NCBI RefSeq assembly: GCF_022760755.1
Contig: NZ_JAIVFP010000001.1
Location: 3,514,001-3,578,000 of the forward strand
Origin: Candidatus Rhodoblastus alkanivorans
GTDB taxonomy: Bacteria; Pseudomonadota; Alphaproteobacteria; Rhizobiales; Beijerinckiaceae
Direction: 5' to 3'
DNA length: 64,000 nucleotides
Positions 9,509 through 18,830 of the stretch are shown here, piece by piece; within the stretch, counting starts at the first letter, position 1, and each line of letters begins with the position of its first letter. The notes under the pieces are model-generated. The model was given only the letters and a program-made list of their open reading frames with translations, ran no database searches and was not told the DNA's origin. A program made the translations under genes and the position numbers.

Positions 9509-10432
9509 ATGACCTTTGACGCCAGCGAAGCGCCCGAGCTGCGGACCGCCCATGTGATCGTCGTCGCCAATGAAAAGGGCGGCTCCGGCAAGTCCACAAT
9601 GTCGATTCACCTCGCCGTCGCGCTGCTGAAGGCCGGTTATCGGGTGGCGACCATCGATCTCGACGTCCGCCAGCGCACTTTGACCCGCTTTTTCGAGAAT
9701 CGTGAGTCCTGGGCCCGCACCGCGCCGTGGGCAGTGGAGCTGCCGCGCCATTTCGCGCCGGACCGCGCCGAAACCGCCAGCGTCCAGGATAACGAATCAG
9801 CCGATTTCGCGGTTTTCGCCGAGGCGATCGGCGAGGTCGAGCACGAATATGAATTCGTGGTGATCGACACGCCGGCGAGCGATTCCTACCTCATGCGGCT
9901 TGCCCATTCGCTGGCCGACACGCTGATTTCGCCGATGAACGACAGTTTCATCGACATGGACGTGCTGTCCCGGGTCCACCACGACCGCGTCAAACGCGGC
10001 ATGGTGGCGCAATATGCGGAAATCGTGATCGAGGCGCGGCGCAAGCGCCGCCTGGTGGACAATGGCCTGATCGACTGGGTGCTGGTGCGCAACCGTATCG
10101 CGAGCCTCCAAAGCAACAACGCCCGCCAGGTCGATCACGCCTTGCGCAAGCTCGCGGTCGAATTGCAGTTCCGCGTCGCCGAGGGCCTGCATGACCGCGT
10201 CATTTTCCGCGAACTTTTCCCGCTCGGCCTGACCGCGCTCGACGCGCTGGAGACGGCCAATCACACACTCACGCCGTCGCAACTCTCCGCGCGGCGCGAA
10301 ATCGAGACCCTGGTCAGCGACCTGCGCCTGCCCTCGCGGGTCGAGGGCGGCGATTACCTCGAATCGCGCCACATCTGGTTCGAGGCGCTTTCTTCCTATT
10401 ATCGCGAGCTGACGGCGAAAAAGGCGGACTGA
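9509..10432 (+). CDS. mipZ: MipZ-like ParA-family ATPase
   Basis: A 307-residue ParA-type ATPase with a deviant Walker A NEKGGSGKST (21-30), a Walker A' LDVRQRT region and VVIDTP Walker B. Family-specific blocks ISPMNDSFIDMD, WVLVRNRIA and RVIFRELFPLGLTALD closely resemble Caulobacter MipZ, which forms gradients from the poles with ParB and inhibits FtsZ to place the division site. The frame is open further upstream, but that sequence derives from REP-like repeat, so the ATG at 9509 was chosen. Its 3' end overlaps the convergent DUF4260 gene by 34 bases. Confidence 0.88.
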   Translation: MTFDASEAPELRTAHVIVVANEKGGSGKSTMSIHLAVALLKAGYRVATIDLDVRQRTLTRFFENRESWARTAPWAVELPRHFAPDRAETASVQDNESADFAVFAEAIGEVEHEYEFVVIDTPASDSYLMRLAHSLADTLISPMNDSFIDMDVLSRVHHDRVKRGMVAQYAEIVIEARRKRRLVDNGLIDWVLVRNRIASLQSNNARQVDHALRKLAVELQFRVAEGLHDRVIFRELFPLGLTALDALETANHTLTPSQLSARREIETLVSDLRLPSRVEGGDYLESRHIWFEALSSYYRELTAKKAD

Positions 10433-10851
10433 TCCCGTCCGTTCGATCCCAGATGGGTGGCGCCGAATCCGGTCGGATATTTGAGGCCAAAACCTAAAAG
10501 CCGGTCCGTCCCGATATGCGCGATCCAGATCAAGGCGATTCCATAAAGCGCAGGCGTCGCCAGCGCATATCCCGCCACGGCGAGAATCGTCGGCGTCAGA
10601 TAGGTATGGCCGAAATTATAGACCCTGGCGCCCCAGCGCGGGTCGATCAGATAACCCAGCATGGTCAGGTCGGGGGCGAGAAAAAGCAAAGCGAACAGCG
10701 CCCAGCCGCCGCCCAGGCGGTGGTAGGCCAAGGTGGCCAGGGCCAGGACCAGCGCGCCTTCCGCTCGCAACAGCCATTTGACGGCGCCGGTCGCGGCTGC
10801 CGCGGGCGAATCGCCTTGGTCCGGGGAGGAGGCAAGCGAATGTGTCGCCAA
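10399..10851 (-). CDS. DUF4260-family membrane protein
   Basis: About 150 residues with four hydrophobic stretches and the family-typical blocks LDPRWGARVYNFGHTY-like and WIAHIGTDRLLGFGLKYPTGF. Function is unknown. The start is set at a TTG at 10851, preceded by AAGGAGA with 6-base spacing; an upstream TTG at 10869 in the same frame would add six residues. The 3' end overlaps mipZ tail to tail. Confidence 0.8.
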   Translation of the reverse strand: MATHSLASSPDQGDSPAAAATGAVKWLLRAEGALVLALATLAYHRLGGGWALFALLFLAPDLTMLGYLIDPRWGARVYNFGHTYLTPTILAVAGYALATPALYGIALIWIAHIGTDRLLGFGLKYPTGFGATHLGSNGRDQSAFFAVSSR

Positions 10852-10908
10852 GGATGATCTCCTTCGCAAGGCGCACGACAGGATGCGCCAACGTGGCCCC
10901 GATATAGG

Positions 10909-11391
10909 TTATCCGAGCGACTTTTCGATGTCGCCCACAATGTCCTCGGGCTTGTCGTTCGGCGCATAGCGCTTCACGACCTTGCCGTCGCGGCCGACCA
11001 GGAATTTGGTGAAATTCCATTTGATCGATTCGGTCCCGAGCAGGCCGGGCGCCGCCTTCTTGAGATGGCGATAGAGCGGGTGAGCGTTGTCGCCATTGAC
11101 CTCGATCTTGGCGAACATCGGGAAGGTCACGCCATAGTTCAGGGTGCAGAAATTCCTGATCTCGGCCTCGTCGCCCGGCTCCTGATGGCCGAACTGGTCG
11201 CAGGGAAAGCCCAGAACATCGAAGCCGCGCCCGGCGAATCTTTGTTGCAGCGCCTCCAGCCCGGCATATTGCGGGGTGAAGCCGCATTTGCTGGCGACAT
11301 TGACGATCAGCAGGACCTTGCCGTCGAAATCAGCCATTCTTTTGGCCTGCCCGTCGATGGAGCGGACGTCGATCTCCGAGAATTCGGTCAT
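10909..11391 (-). CDS. Glutathione peroxidase family thiol peroxidase
   Basis: A 160-residue cytoplasmic peroxidase that reduces hydroperoxides using glutathione or, more often in bacteria, thioredoxin. The peroxidatic Cys36 is in VASKCGFT. Gln70 lies in FPCDQFGHQEPG, and the WNFTKFL block supplies the Trp-Asn of the catalytic tetrad. It carries Cys rather than selenocysteine. A resolving cysteine is possible at NFCTLNYG (about 82). GGAGA precedes the ATG. No operon partner is evident. Confidence 0.93.
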   Translation of the reverse strand: MTEFSEIDVRSIDGQAKRMADFDGKVLLIVNVASKCGFTPQYAGLEALQQRFAGRGFDVLGFPCDQFGHQEPGDEAEIRNFCTLNYGVTFPMFAKIEVNGDNAHPLYRHLKKAAPGLLGTESIKWNFTKFLVGRDGKVVKRYAPNDKPEDIVGDIEKSLG

Positions 11392-11427
11392 GAAACAATC
11401 TCCGGGCGCGGCGTTCGCGCCCTGCGA

Positions 11428-13815
11428 TCATGCCGCCATTTCGGCGATTTCGCCAAGCGAATCGCGTCCGGCGAGCAGGACCGTCCGCGCCCCGGCGGCG
11501 GCGAAATCGTCGGACAGGAAATCGCGCGCCCGCGCATCCTCGGCATAAATCACCGTGAGGTCGGCGTCGCGCGCGATTCGCGTCGCTTCGGGGCCGGCGC
11601 CCGAAGCGACGATGGCGAAATCATAGGTCGCCTGGAGCGCGTCGAGCACCAGATCGATGTCGGCTGGTTCGGCCGAGACCGCGCCGCCCGACTGGATGAT
11701 GTGCAGCCGCGAGGCCCCGTCGCGATAAATCGTCTCGGCGAAGGAGGCTTCCCCCGACAAGAGCTGCGCCAGCCCGAGCTGGGCATCCTCGAAGACGTCG
11801 ATATCCTGGGCCGCCGCTAGCTCGGCCGCCAGAGCGTGGTCGGAATCGTCGATCTGGACGAGGATGGCGCGGCCCTCGCGGGCCAGGGCGCGCGCCAGCG
11901 CCAGAGCGGCGCAGGCGGGCGCCGCGGCGGGATCGCTCACCACCAGAAGCTTGGCTCCGCCGTCGGCGGCGAATGCGGCGACCCGCTGGATGAAGGCGCG
12001 CGAAAGGGCGGAGCGTGCGTTGCGCGGCGCGGGCGCCGCCGCCTCGGCCGCGACGACGGCCGCCGTCACGGCCTCCGGCTCAGGCTCGGGCGTGGCGGGC
12101 GCGGCAAATACCACTTCCTCCGGTTCGAGCGCGACGGCAGGCGCGGCGTCTTCCGCTTCCTCCGGATCGAGCGGCGCGGCGGGCGCGGCATATTCCGCCG
12201 CCACCTGCTTGATGCGCTCGAAAAAGCCGGGGCTTTCTTTGTTTTCTCGGCGCTTTTGCGACAAATCGGTATCCACTTTTTCGCGCGCCGCTCCGGGCTC
12301 GTCTTCCAGCTTCTCTTCGCCAAATCCGGCGAGGCCGCGTTTCAGTTCCGCGATCGGGGCGAATTCCGGCGCCTCGACCGGCGCGGGCGCGCCCTCCGCC
12401 TGCCGCTGGCGGCGACCGCCGGACAATTCGCCGGCGATGACATAGGCGACGGAGAAGAACAGGCCGGCGAGCGCCGCGAAAATGGTGATCGGAACTTTTT
12501 TGGGGAACACCGGCTGGCTCGGCGCCAGCGCCCGGGAAATGATCCGCGCGTCGGGCGGCGCCGAATCGCCGAGGTCGCGGGCGAGCGCCGCCTGATATTT
12601 CGAGGACAGGCTGGCGAGCTGATCCTTCAGGATCTTGGAGTCGCGCTGCAGTTCGAACAGTTTGGCGGCGTCGATGTTGGAGGCGCCGACCGCGCCTTTC
12701 TGCTCCTGGAGCAAAGCCTCCAGATTGACGACCCGCGCCGAGGCGACATGGGCGTCGTCCTCGAAGCCGCGCGCCGCCTTGTCCACCGCCGCGCGCAATT
12801 GCGCGTCGAGGTCGGACAATTGCGCCTGAAGCTCCTTGATGCGCGGATGGCCCGGCAGCAGAGTGCGCGATTCCGCCGCGAGCTGCGCGCGCACCGCGAC
12901 GCGCTGGTCCGCGATTCTCCGCACCAGATCGTTTTTGGCGATGTCGCCGGCGTCGCCGAGCCGCCCCTTTCTGAGCAGGTCGCGCAGGCTGTGCGCCTTG
13001 GCGAGCGCCTCCGATTGCGCGGCGCGCGCCTCCGCGAGCTTGGTCGCGATTTCACCGAGCTGCTGGGTCGGCACGCTGGTGTTTTCGCTGCTCTCGTAAA
13101 GCCCGGTCCTGGCGCGGAAGGCTTCGACCCTGGCGTCGGCCTGGGCGACCTTCACCTCGAGTGAAGCGATCAGGGGTTTGAGCGCCTGCGCCGCCTGATG
13201 GGCGTCCTCGCGCTTGGCCCGCGACTTCATGTCGATATAGATTTTCGCGACCGTATTGGCGCCGCGCGCGGCGAGTTCGGGATCGTGCGAGGTGAATTCG
13301 ACCTGAAGCACCCGGGTCTTGGCGGGCGACATCACGGTGAGATGATTGATGAAATTGGTCAGCAGCCGGTCATCGATCGAATCGTCCGTGGGGCGGCGGC
13401 CGAAGCCCAGCAGGGCGAGCGGCCGCAGGAGCAGGCCGAGGCCGCTGGCGGCGGGATCGAATTCCGGATTGCCCTGAAGATGAAGCGCCTTGACGGCCCT
13501 GCGCGCGAGGTCGCGCGAGGTGAGGAGCTGAATCTGGCTGTTGATCGCTTCGGCGTCGAGCGCCTCGGTCGATTCGACGCGGGCGCCCTCGGGGGCCGCG
13601 CTGGTGAAATAGGTTTCCTGATTCTCGACCAGGATGCGCGATTCGGCCATATAGCTCGGCTTCACGACCAGGCAGAACAGGACGGCCGCCGCCGCCGCGC
13701 CGATGGTCGCGGTCAGGATGAGGCGTTTCCTGCGCCCGAGCGCCGCCGCGACGCCGCCGAGATCGATCTCGTCCCGGGCGTCATCCATCTCGAAATCGCT
13801 TTGCCGCGCGCTCAT
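11428..13815 (-). CDS. Wzc/GumC-like polysaccharide chain-length protein with a degenerate kinase-like domain
   Basis: A 795-residue inner-membrane protein of the PCP-2/GumC type. It has a cytoplasmic N-terminus, TM1 (about 33-55), a periplasmic domain (55-450) with long Ala/Arg/Glu-rich coiled coil (200-400), TM2 (about 453-472) with the Pro-rich motif before it (ALAPSQPVFPKKVP), then a low-complexity Pro/Ala/Glu linker (480-600). The C-terminal 190 residues have the CpsD/BY-kinase fold pattern, but the Walker A position reads VSDPAAAPACAAL with no GKS/T, and there is no terminal tyrosine cluster. It probably acts as a structural co-polymerase. Divergent from the Wza-like gene. Confidence 0.85.
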   Translation of the reverse strand: MSARQSDFEMDDARDEIDLGGVAAALGRRKRLILTATIGAAAAAVLFCLVVKPSYMAESRILVENQETYFTSAAPEGARVESTEALDAEAINSQIQLLTSRDLARRAVKALHLQGNPEFDPAASGLGLLLRPLALLGFGRRPTDDSIDDRLLTNFINHLTVMSPAKTRVLQVEFTSHDPELAARGANTVAKIYIDMKSRAKREDAHQAAQALKPLIASLEVKVAQADARVEAFRARTGLYESSENTSVPTQQLGEIATKLAEARAAQSEALAKAHSLRDLLRKGRLGDAGDIAKNDLVRRIADQRVAVRAQLAAESRTLLPGHPRIKELQAQLSDLDAQLRAAVDKAARGFEDDAHVASARVVNLEALLQEQKGAVGASNIDAAKLFELQRDSKILKDQLASLSSKYQAALARDLGDSAPPDARIISRALAPSQPVFPKKVPITIFAALAGLFFSVAYVIAGELSGGRRQRQAEGAPAPVEAPEFAPIAELKRGLAGFGEEKLEDEPGAAREKVDTDLSQKRRENKESPGFFERIKQVAAEYAAPAAPLDPEEAEDAAPAVALEPEEVVFAAPATPEPEPEAVTAAVVAAEAAAPAPRNARSALSRAFIQRVAAFAADGGAKLLVVSDPAAAPACAALALARALAREGRAILVQIDDSDHALAAELAAAQDIDVFEDAQLGLAQLLSGEASFAETIYRDGASRLHIIQSGGAVSAEPADIDLVLDALQATYDFAIVASGAGPEATRIARDADLTVIYAEDARARDFLSDDFAAAGARTVLLAGRDSLGEIAEMAA

Positions 13816-13917
13816 TCCCGACTCCGTGCAACGCCGGGACTTTAGGGTCGTTATGGTTGAAGCAATGTTAACCGCACCCGCTAATGTTTAATCATCTTCA
13901 TTTTTCATCCCCGCAAC

Positions 13918-13942
13918 CCGGGCGGGAAATTTCTCCGCCCGG
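13918..13942. other. Inverted repeat in the divergent EPS promoter region
   Basis: CCGGGCGG (13918-13925) and CCGCCCGG (13935-13942) form a perfect 8-bp inverted repeat with a 9-base spacer in the 257-base gap between the divergent wzc-like and wza-like genes. It could be an operator or a short hairpin. Confidence 0.45.
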
Positions 13943-14072
13943 CCATACACTTCGCCTCGCAGCCGCTGCGTTTGGCGCGGCCGCGATGGTTAAAGGCAAA
14001 GCTTTGTTAACCATAAGCGGATAGTTTCCGCCCTGGCGCCATGTTGCGGCGCACGCTTGCCGGGTCCCTCTC

Positions 14073-14630
14073 ATGCGCCGTTTCCTGTTGCTCGCCTGTC
14101 TGGTCCTTTCGGCCGCCCTCCAGGGCTGCGCCGATCGCCGGATTCCGGCCGAATTCCAGGCCTATGCGGATGCACCCTATTCGCTCGGCCCGGGCGACCG
14201 CCTGCGGGTGATCGTGTTCGGCCAGGATTCGCTGAGCAATTCCTACGCGGTGGACAGTTCCGGCAAGATCGCCATGCCGCTCATCGGCTTTGTTCCCGCC
14301 ACTGGCCGAAGCCCCTCCGAACTCGCGCGCGAGATCGCGGCGCGCCTGCGCGCCGGCTATATCCGCGATCCCCAGGTTTCGGTCGAGGTCGAGGCCTATC
14401 GCCCCTTCTTCATCCTCGGCGAGGTCACCACCGCCGGGCAATATCCCTTCGTCAACGGCATGAGCGTCGAGACCGCCGTGGCCATCGCCGGCGGCTACAC
14501 CGCGCGCGCCCGGAAGGACGACGCGCAGGTCACCCGCACCCGGGGCGACCGCACGGTCACCGTGGACGTGCCGGTGACGACCCCGGTCCGCCCGGGCGAC
14601 ACCATCTATATTCCCGAGCGGTTCTTCTGA
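14073..14630 (+). CDS. Polysaccharide export lipoprotein (Wza-like, short form)
   Basis: A 185-residue outer-membrane lipoprotein. The signal peptide ends in a lipobox (AALQGC, Cys about 19). It has the Poly_export domain (YSLGPGDRLRVIVFGQD) and a SLBB-like segment (FILGEVTTAGQYPFVNGMSVETAVAIAGGY). At 185 residues it is the short alphaproteobacterial form that lacks the extra SLBB domains and C-terminal helix of E. coli Wza, so it may need a partner porin. First gene of the rightward EPS run, with export in concert with the divergent Wzc-like protein. Confidence 0.88.
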   Translation: MRRFLLLACLVLSAALQGCADRRIPAEFQAYADAPYSLGPGDRLRVIVFGQDSLSNSYAVDSSGKIAMPLIGFVPATGRSPSELAREIAARLRAGYIRDPQVSVEVEAYRPFFILGEVTTAGQYPFVNGMSVETAVAIAGGYTARARKDDAQVTRTRGDRTVTVDVPVTTPVRPGDTIYIPERFF

Positions 14631-14786
14631 ACCGTCAAAACGCTCAAGAATACAAGACGGTTAAGAATAAAGGTAAATATCGGAAAATCGGGCGCGGGTT
14701 TCGCATTCCGGTTCATTCATTCTTTCTTAAGGTTATGATCCCGCGAAGACCGGCGCGCCGACGCGCCGGCCAAAGCAGCGATCGAC

Positions 14787-16229
14787 ATGCGACCTGGCCC
14801 CCCGGCGGAAGCCGTCACGCAGAACCGGCGCAATGCCGCCTTTTCGGGCTTCGCGCTGGCGGCGTCGGCGCGGGCCGCCGAATTCGCCGCGGTGCTGCTC
14901 CTCGGCCTCGCCCTGCGCCAGGGCCTCGCGCCGGGCGGCGATGTCGCGCCTGTCCTCGTCGTTCCCTTCGTCGCCGTCGCCTTTTCGCTTTTCGCACGCG
15001 CTTCCGGCGCCTATTCGCTCGCCATCCTGCGCAAGCCTTTTCAGGGCTGGCTGCGCGCCGCTTTCACCTGGGCCGGCGCCGCGCTCGCCACTCTGGCGCT
15101 CGGCGTCATCCTCGGCGCCGAGGGGCTTTCGCGCGAGTGGTTCGGCGTGTGGACGGCGACAGGTCTTCCAGCCCTTTTCTTCATCCGCCTTGGCGCAGCG
15201 CTCGCCGCTTTCCTGCTCGCCCGGCGCGGAAAACTCGACCGTTATGTGGTGATCGTCGGCGGCGGCCGGCCCGCCGAAGACCTGCTGCGCGCCTTGTCCG
15301 AGCCGCCCCTGCCGGACACCCGCATTCTCGGCCTGTTCGACGATCGCGGCGACGACCGGACTCCCGATGTGGTCGCCGGCTATCCCAAGCTCGGGACCAT
15401 CGACGATCTGATCGGTTTCGCCCGCAATGTCCGGGTCGATCAGATTCTCTTCGCGCTGCCCGTCCATGCCGAGACGCGCATCCTCGACATCCTGCGCCGC
15501 CTCTGGGTGCTGCCGACCGACATTCGCCTCGCGGCCCACGCCAATCGCCTGCGCTTCCGGCCGCGCGCCTATTCCTTCCTCGGCGAGGCGCCCCTGTTCG
15601 ACCTGCTCGACAAGCCGATGTCCGAGGCGGCGATCGCGACCAAGGCCGCGTTCGACCGCGTCGTCGGCCTCGCCGTCGCGCTGCTGTTCGCGCCGGTCAT
15701 GCTGGCGGTGGCGGCGGGGGTGAAGCTGACCTCGCCGGGGCCCGTCCTGTTCCGGCAGGAAAGGTTCGGCTTCAACAACGAGCGGATCACGATCTATAAG
15801 TTCCGCTCGCTCCATCTCGATCGCTGCGACCTCGAAGCCAGCCGGCTGGTGACCCGCGACGATCCGCGCGTGACGCCGTTCGGCCGCTTCATCCGGCGAA
15901 CGTCGCTCGACGAATTGCCGCAGCTTTTCAATGTGCTGAAGGGCGATCTCTCGCTGGTCGGCCCGCGCCCCCACGCGCCCGGAGCCAAGGCGGCGGATTG
16001 CGAATATGAAAAGGTCGTGGACGGCTATTTCGCCCGCCACCGCGTCAAGCCCGGCGTCACCGGCTGGGCCCAGGTCAAGGGCTGGCGCGGCGAGACCGAC
16101 ACATTCGAGAAAATCCAGCGCCGGGTCGATCACGATCTCGACTATATCGAGAACTGGTCGATCTGGCTCGACCTCGCCATCCTTGCCCTCACACCCTTTG
16201 CTTTGGCGCGGAGTCCCAACGCTTATTGA
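14787..16229 (+). CDS. Undecaprenyl-phosphate sugar phosphotransferase (EPS priming enzyme)
   Basis: A 480-residue polyprenyl glycosylphosphotransferase that loads the first sugar-1-phosphate onto undecaprenyl phosphate at the inner membrane. The N-terminal half has four or five TM helices and a CoA-binding-like Rossmann segment (VVIVGGGRPAEDLL near 150). The C-terminal bacterial sugar transferase domain (about 285-480) has KLTSPGPVLFRQERFG, YKFRS, RRTSLDELPQLFNVLKGDLS, VGPRPH and RVKPGVTGWAQV. The sugar is likely glucose or galactose; not determinable. It starts EPS repeat-unit assembly for the following transferases. Confidence 0.9.
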   Translation: MRPGPPAEAVTQNRRNAAFSGFALAASARAAEFAAVLLLGLALRQGLAPGGDVAPVLVVPFVAVAFSLFARASGAYSLAILRKPFQGWLRAAFTWAGAALATLALGVILGAEGLSREWFGVWTATGLPALFFIRLGAALAAFLLARRGKLDRYVVIVGGGRPAEDLLRALSEPPLPDTRILGLFDDRGDDRTPDVVAGYPKLGTIDDLIGFARNVRVDQILFALPVHAETRILDILRRLWVLPTDIRLAAHANRLRFRPRAYSFLGEAPLFDLLDKPMSEAAIATKAAFDRVVGLAVALLFAPVMLAVAAGVKLTSPGPVLFRQERFGFNNERITIYKFRSLHLDRCDLEASRLVTRDDPRVTPFGRFIRRTSLDELPQLFNVLKGDLSLVGPRPHAPGAKAADCEYEKVVDGYFARHRVKPGVTGWAQVKGWRGETDTFEKIQRRVDHDLDYIENWSIWLDLAILALTPFALARSPNAY

Positions 16230-16272
16230 ATGCGCCAGCGGCGCTGGGCCTATTCTTTAACATTCGTCGATT

Positions 16273-17475
16273 ATGAAAAAGCCGGTGCGGAATTTCGATG
16301 ATATGCCTTTGTGTGAGCCAAGCCTGCGCATTCTCCATGTGCTCAGAGCGCCGGTCGGCGGCCTGTTCCGCCATGTGCTCGACCTCGCGCAGGAGCAGGC
16401 GGCGCGCGGCCACGCGGTCGGTTTGATCGCGGATTCGCGCACCGGCGGCGAAACCGCCGACCGTCGGCTCGCCCGGATCGCGCCTTTGCTGCGGCTCGGC
16501 GTCGTCCGCCTCCCCATGCGCCGCAAGCCGCACGCCAGCGATCTCCCGGCGATCGCCCGCGTCTGCCGCGAGATCGCCCGGCTCAAGCCGGACGTCGTTC
16601 ACGGCCACGGCTCCAAGGGCGGTCTTTACGCCCGCGCCTCGGGCTTCGTCCCAGGGCTCGGCGATCCCTTGCGCGTCTATACGCCGCATGGCGGCAGTTT
16701 CCATCAGCAGCCGGGCCGCGCCCTCTATATGGCGGTCGAGCGGGTCGTCGCCAGCCAGACCGATCTCCTGCTGTTCGAGAGCGAGTTCATCGCCCGTGAA
16801 TACGCCAAGGGCGTCGGGCCGACGCGGGCGCTGCGGCGCATCGCCAGGAACGGCTTGCTCCCGAACGAATTCGCCCCGGTCGCCGCCGCGCCGGAGGGAG
16901 CTGAATTCCTCTATGTCGGCGAACTGTCCGCCTATAAGGGCGTGGATACGTTGATCGAGGCGCTGGCCGCCCTTCATCGCAGCGGCGCGGCCAAGGCGCG
17001 GCTCGCCATCGTCGGCTCGGGCTGCGAACTCGCCCGCCTCGCCGCCATCGTCGAACATTACGACCTCAACCGCCACGTCGCCTTTCATGGCGCGCTTCCC
17101 GCCCGCGACGCCTTTGCGCTGGGCCGGATCGTGGTGGCGCCGAGCCGCGCGGAATCCCTGCCCTATATCGTCATGGAGGCGATCGCCGCCGACAAGACCG
17201 TCATCGCCACCGACGTCGGCGGCGTCGCCGAGATTTTCGGCCCCTTGCGCGACCGCCTCATCCCGCGCGACGACCCGGCGGCCCTGGCGCGGGCCATGGC
17301 CGCGGCCTTGCGCCGCGATCCGGCGGACGCCGCCGCCGAACGCGCCGCCCTGTCGCGCCAGGTCGCGACCCATTTCAGCGTCAAGGTCATGGCCGATTCG
17401 GCGCTCGCCGCCTATGCACAAGGCCTTTCGCGAAAAGGCCGCGCGCCGGCGGCGCTTTCGGAGGCCGCGATATGA
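16273..17475 (+). CDS. Family 4 glycosyltransferase
   Basis: A 400-residue GT-B enzyme. The N-terminal acceptor domain opens with LRILHVLRAPVGGLFRHVLDL and includes VVHGHGSKGGL. The C-terminal GT1-like nucleotide-sugar domain has LYVGELSAYKGVDTLIEAL, the E-x7-E-type APSRAESLPYIVMEAIA block (about 296-312) and ATDVGG. Probably adds a sugar to the lipid-linked EPS unit at the cytoplasmic face. Its stop overlaps the next gene by 4 bases (ATGA), so it is translationally coupled to the polymerase. Confidence 0.88.
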   Translation: MKKPVRNFDDMPLCEPSLRILHVLRAPVGGLFRHVLDLAQEQAARGHAVGLIADSRTGGETADRRLARIAPLLRLGVVRLPMRRKPHASDLPAIARVCREIARLKPDVVHGHGSKGGLYARASGFVPGLGDPLRVYTPHGGSFHQQPGRALYMAVERVVASQTDLLLFESEFIAREYAKGVGPTRALRRIARNGLLPNEFAPVAAAPEGAEFLYVGELSAYKGVDTLIEALAALHRSGAAKARLAIVGSGCELARLAAIVEHYDLNRHVAFHGALPARDAFALGRIVVAPSRAESLPYIVMEAIAADKTVIATDVGGVAEIFGPLRDRLIPRDDPAALARAMAAALRRDPADAAAERAALSRQVATHFSVKVMADSALAAYAQGLSRKGRAPAALSEAAI

Positions 17476-18830
17476 GCGAAATCGGCCTCGCCGCGCCCAG
17501 ACCGACGCCCTTCCCGGCCCGCCGCTGGACCCTGGATTACCGCAAGCTGGTCAATGGCTTGTTCTGGCTGACCATGGCCAGTGGCTCGGTCGTGTTCTTC
17601 GAGCCCGCGCCTTTCGATATCCTGATTCTCATCACCATCGCGCTATGGGGTTTCGGCGGCTTCACCGTCCACCGCGCCATCCTGCCCTTCGTCCTGTTCC
17701 TGTCGCTCTGGGTCCTCGGCGGCTTCATCGGCCTCATTCCCTATTGGAACGAACCCGACCCCGTCAGCTTCATGTTCCATACGCTGTTCATCAGCTCGAC
17801 CGGCCTGTTCTATGCGCTGTTCCTCACCGATCAGACCTCGCGCCGCGCGGAGGTGCTGCTTTCGGCTTACGCCGCCTCCTGCGTCCTCGCGGCGGCGGTC
17901 GCGGTGACGACCTGGCTCGCGGCATTCGACGGGAGCGGCGATTGGGTCAAGGACGGGCGCGCCATGGCGCCCTTCAAGGACCCGAACGTGCTCGGCTCCT
18001 ATATGGTCACCGGCGTGCTCTATCTCGTCCAGCGCCTGCTGCTCGGCCGCACCCGCTACTGGCAGCTCGTTCTGCCGAGCCTCGCCCTGATCCTCGCCGC
18101 CTTGTTCCTGTCCTTCTCGCGCGGCTCATGGGGCGCGGCCGTCGTCTCTACGACGATGATCATCGCCTTTCTCGTCATGACCGCCGATTCGCGCCGGATG
18201 CGCCTGCGGATCGTGGCCGGGGCGGCTGCCGTCGTTTTCACCGTTTTCCTCGGGATCATGGGCGCGCTGAGCTCGCCCGACATACGCGCCTTCTTCTTCA
18301 AGCGCGCCGAAGTCGAGCAAAGCTACGACAGCGGCCCGAACGGGCGCTTCGGCAACCAGGAACGCTCGATCCCGATGCTGCTTGCCCTGCCCAATGGCTT
18401 CGGGCCCCTGCGCTTCCGGCTGACTTTCGGGCTGGAGCCGCATAATTCCTATATCAACGCTTTCGCCTCCAACGGCTGGCTCGGCGGCTTCGCCTTCATC
18501 AGCATGGTGCTCTCGACCTGTTTCGTCGGCTTCCGGCTTTGCCTCACCCGACATCCCTGGACCAGGCAGGCGCAGGTGCTGTTCTCGGCGACCTTCGTGT
18601 TTTTCCTGCAGGGCCTCCAGATCGACATCGACCATTGGCGCATGTTTTACGTGTCGCTCGGCGCCGTCTGGGGCCTCGAAGCGGCGCGACGCCGTTGGCT
18701 CGCGCGAGTTCCGCCCCAAGGGGAGCAGGTTGCGGAACCGGCGGGGCAGGCGGCGCGTCCGCCAGGCTCCGCCGCCGGAAGGTCCGAGCCTCACGCCGCC
18801 GCGCGGCGGCGCTCCAGCATTTCGCCATAG
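17472..18830 (+). CDS. O-antigen ligase/polymerase-like (Wzy) membrane protein
   Basis: A 452-residue protein with about ten TM helices and the Wzy_C/O-antigen ligase features: SFSRGSWG (about 216), a large periplasmic loop with QSYDSGPNGRFGNQERS, then EPHNSYINAFASNGWLGG (about 321-338). It likely polymerises or ligates the EPS repeat unit in the periplasm. It couples by ATGA overlap to the preceding transferase. The last 40 bases overlap the convergent glycosyltransferase gene; the C-terminal tail is low-complexity Pro/Ala/Arg. Confidence 0.85.
   Translation: MSEIGLAAPRPTPFPARRWTLDYRKLVNGLFWLTMASGSVVFFEPAPFDILILITIALWGFGGFTVHRAILPFVLFLSLWVLGGFIGLIPYWNEPDPVSFMFHTLFISSTGLFYALFLTDQTSRRAEVLLSAYAASCVLAAAVAVTTWLAAFDGSGDWVKDGRAMAPFKDPNVLGSYMVTGVLYLVQRLLLGRTRYWQLVLPSLALILAALFLSFSRGSWGAAVVSTTMIIAFLVMTADSRRMRLRIVAGAAAVVFTVFLGIMGALSSPDIRAFFFKRAEVEQSYDSGPNGRFGNQERSIPMLLALPNGFGPLRFRLTFGLEPHNSYINAFASNGWLGGFAFISMVLSTCFVGFRLCLTRHPWTRQAQVLFSATFVFFLQGLQIDIDHWRMFYVSLGAVWGLEAARRRWLARVPPQGEQVAEPAGQAARPPGSAAGRSEPHAAARRRSSISP

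Noticed and set aside
11836-13164. Plus-strand open frame opposite the Wzc-like gene
   Set aside because: Antisense shadow of a long GC-rich gene; composition is Arg/Gly-rich and unlike a folded protein.
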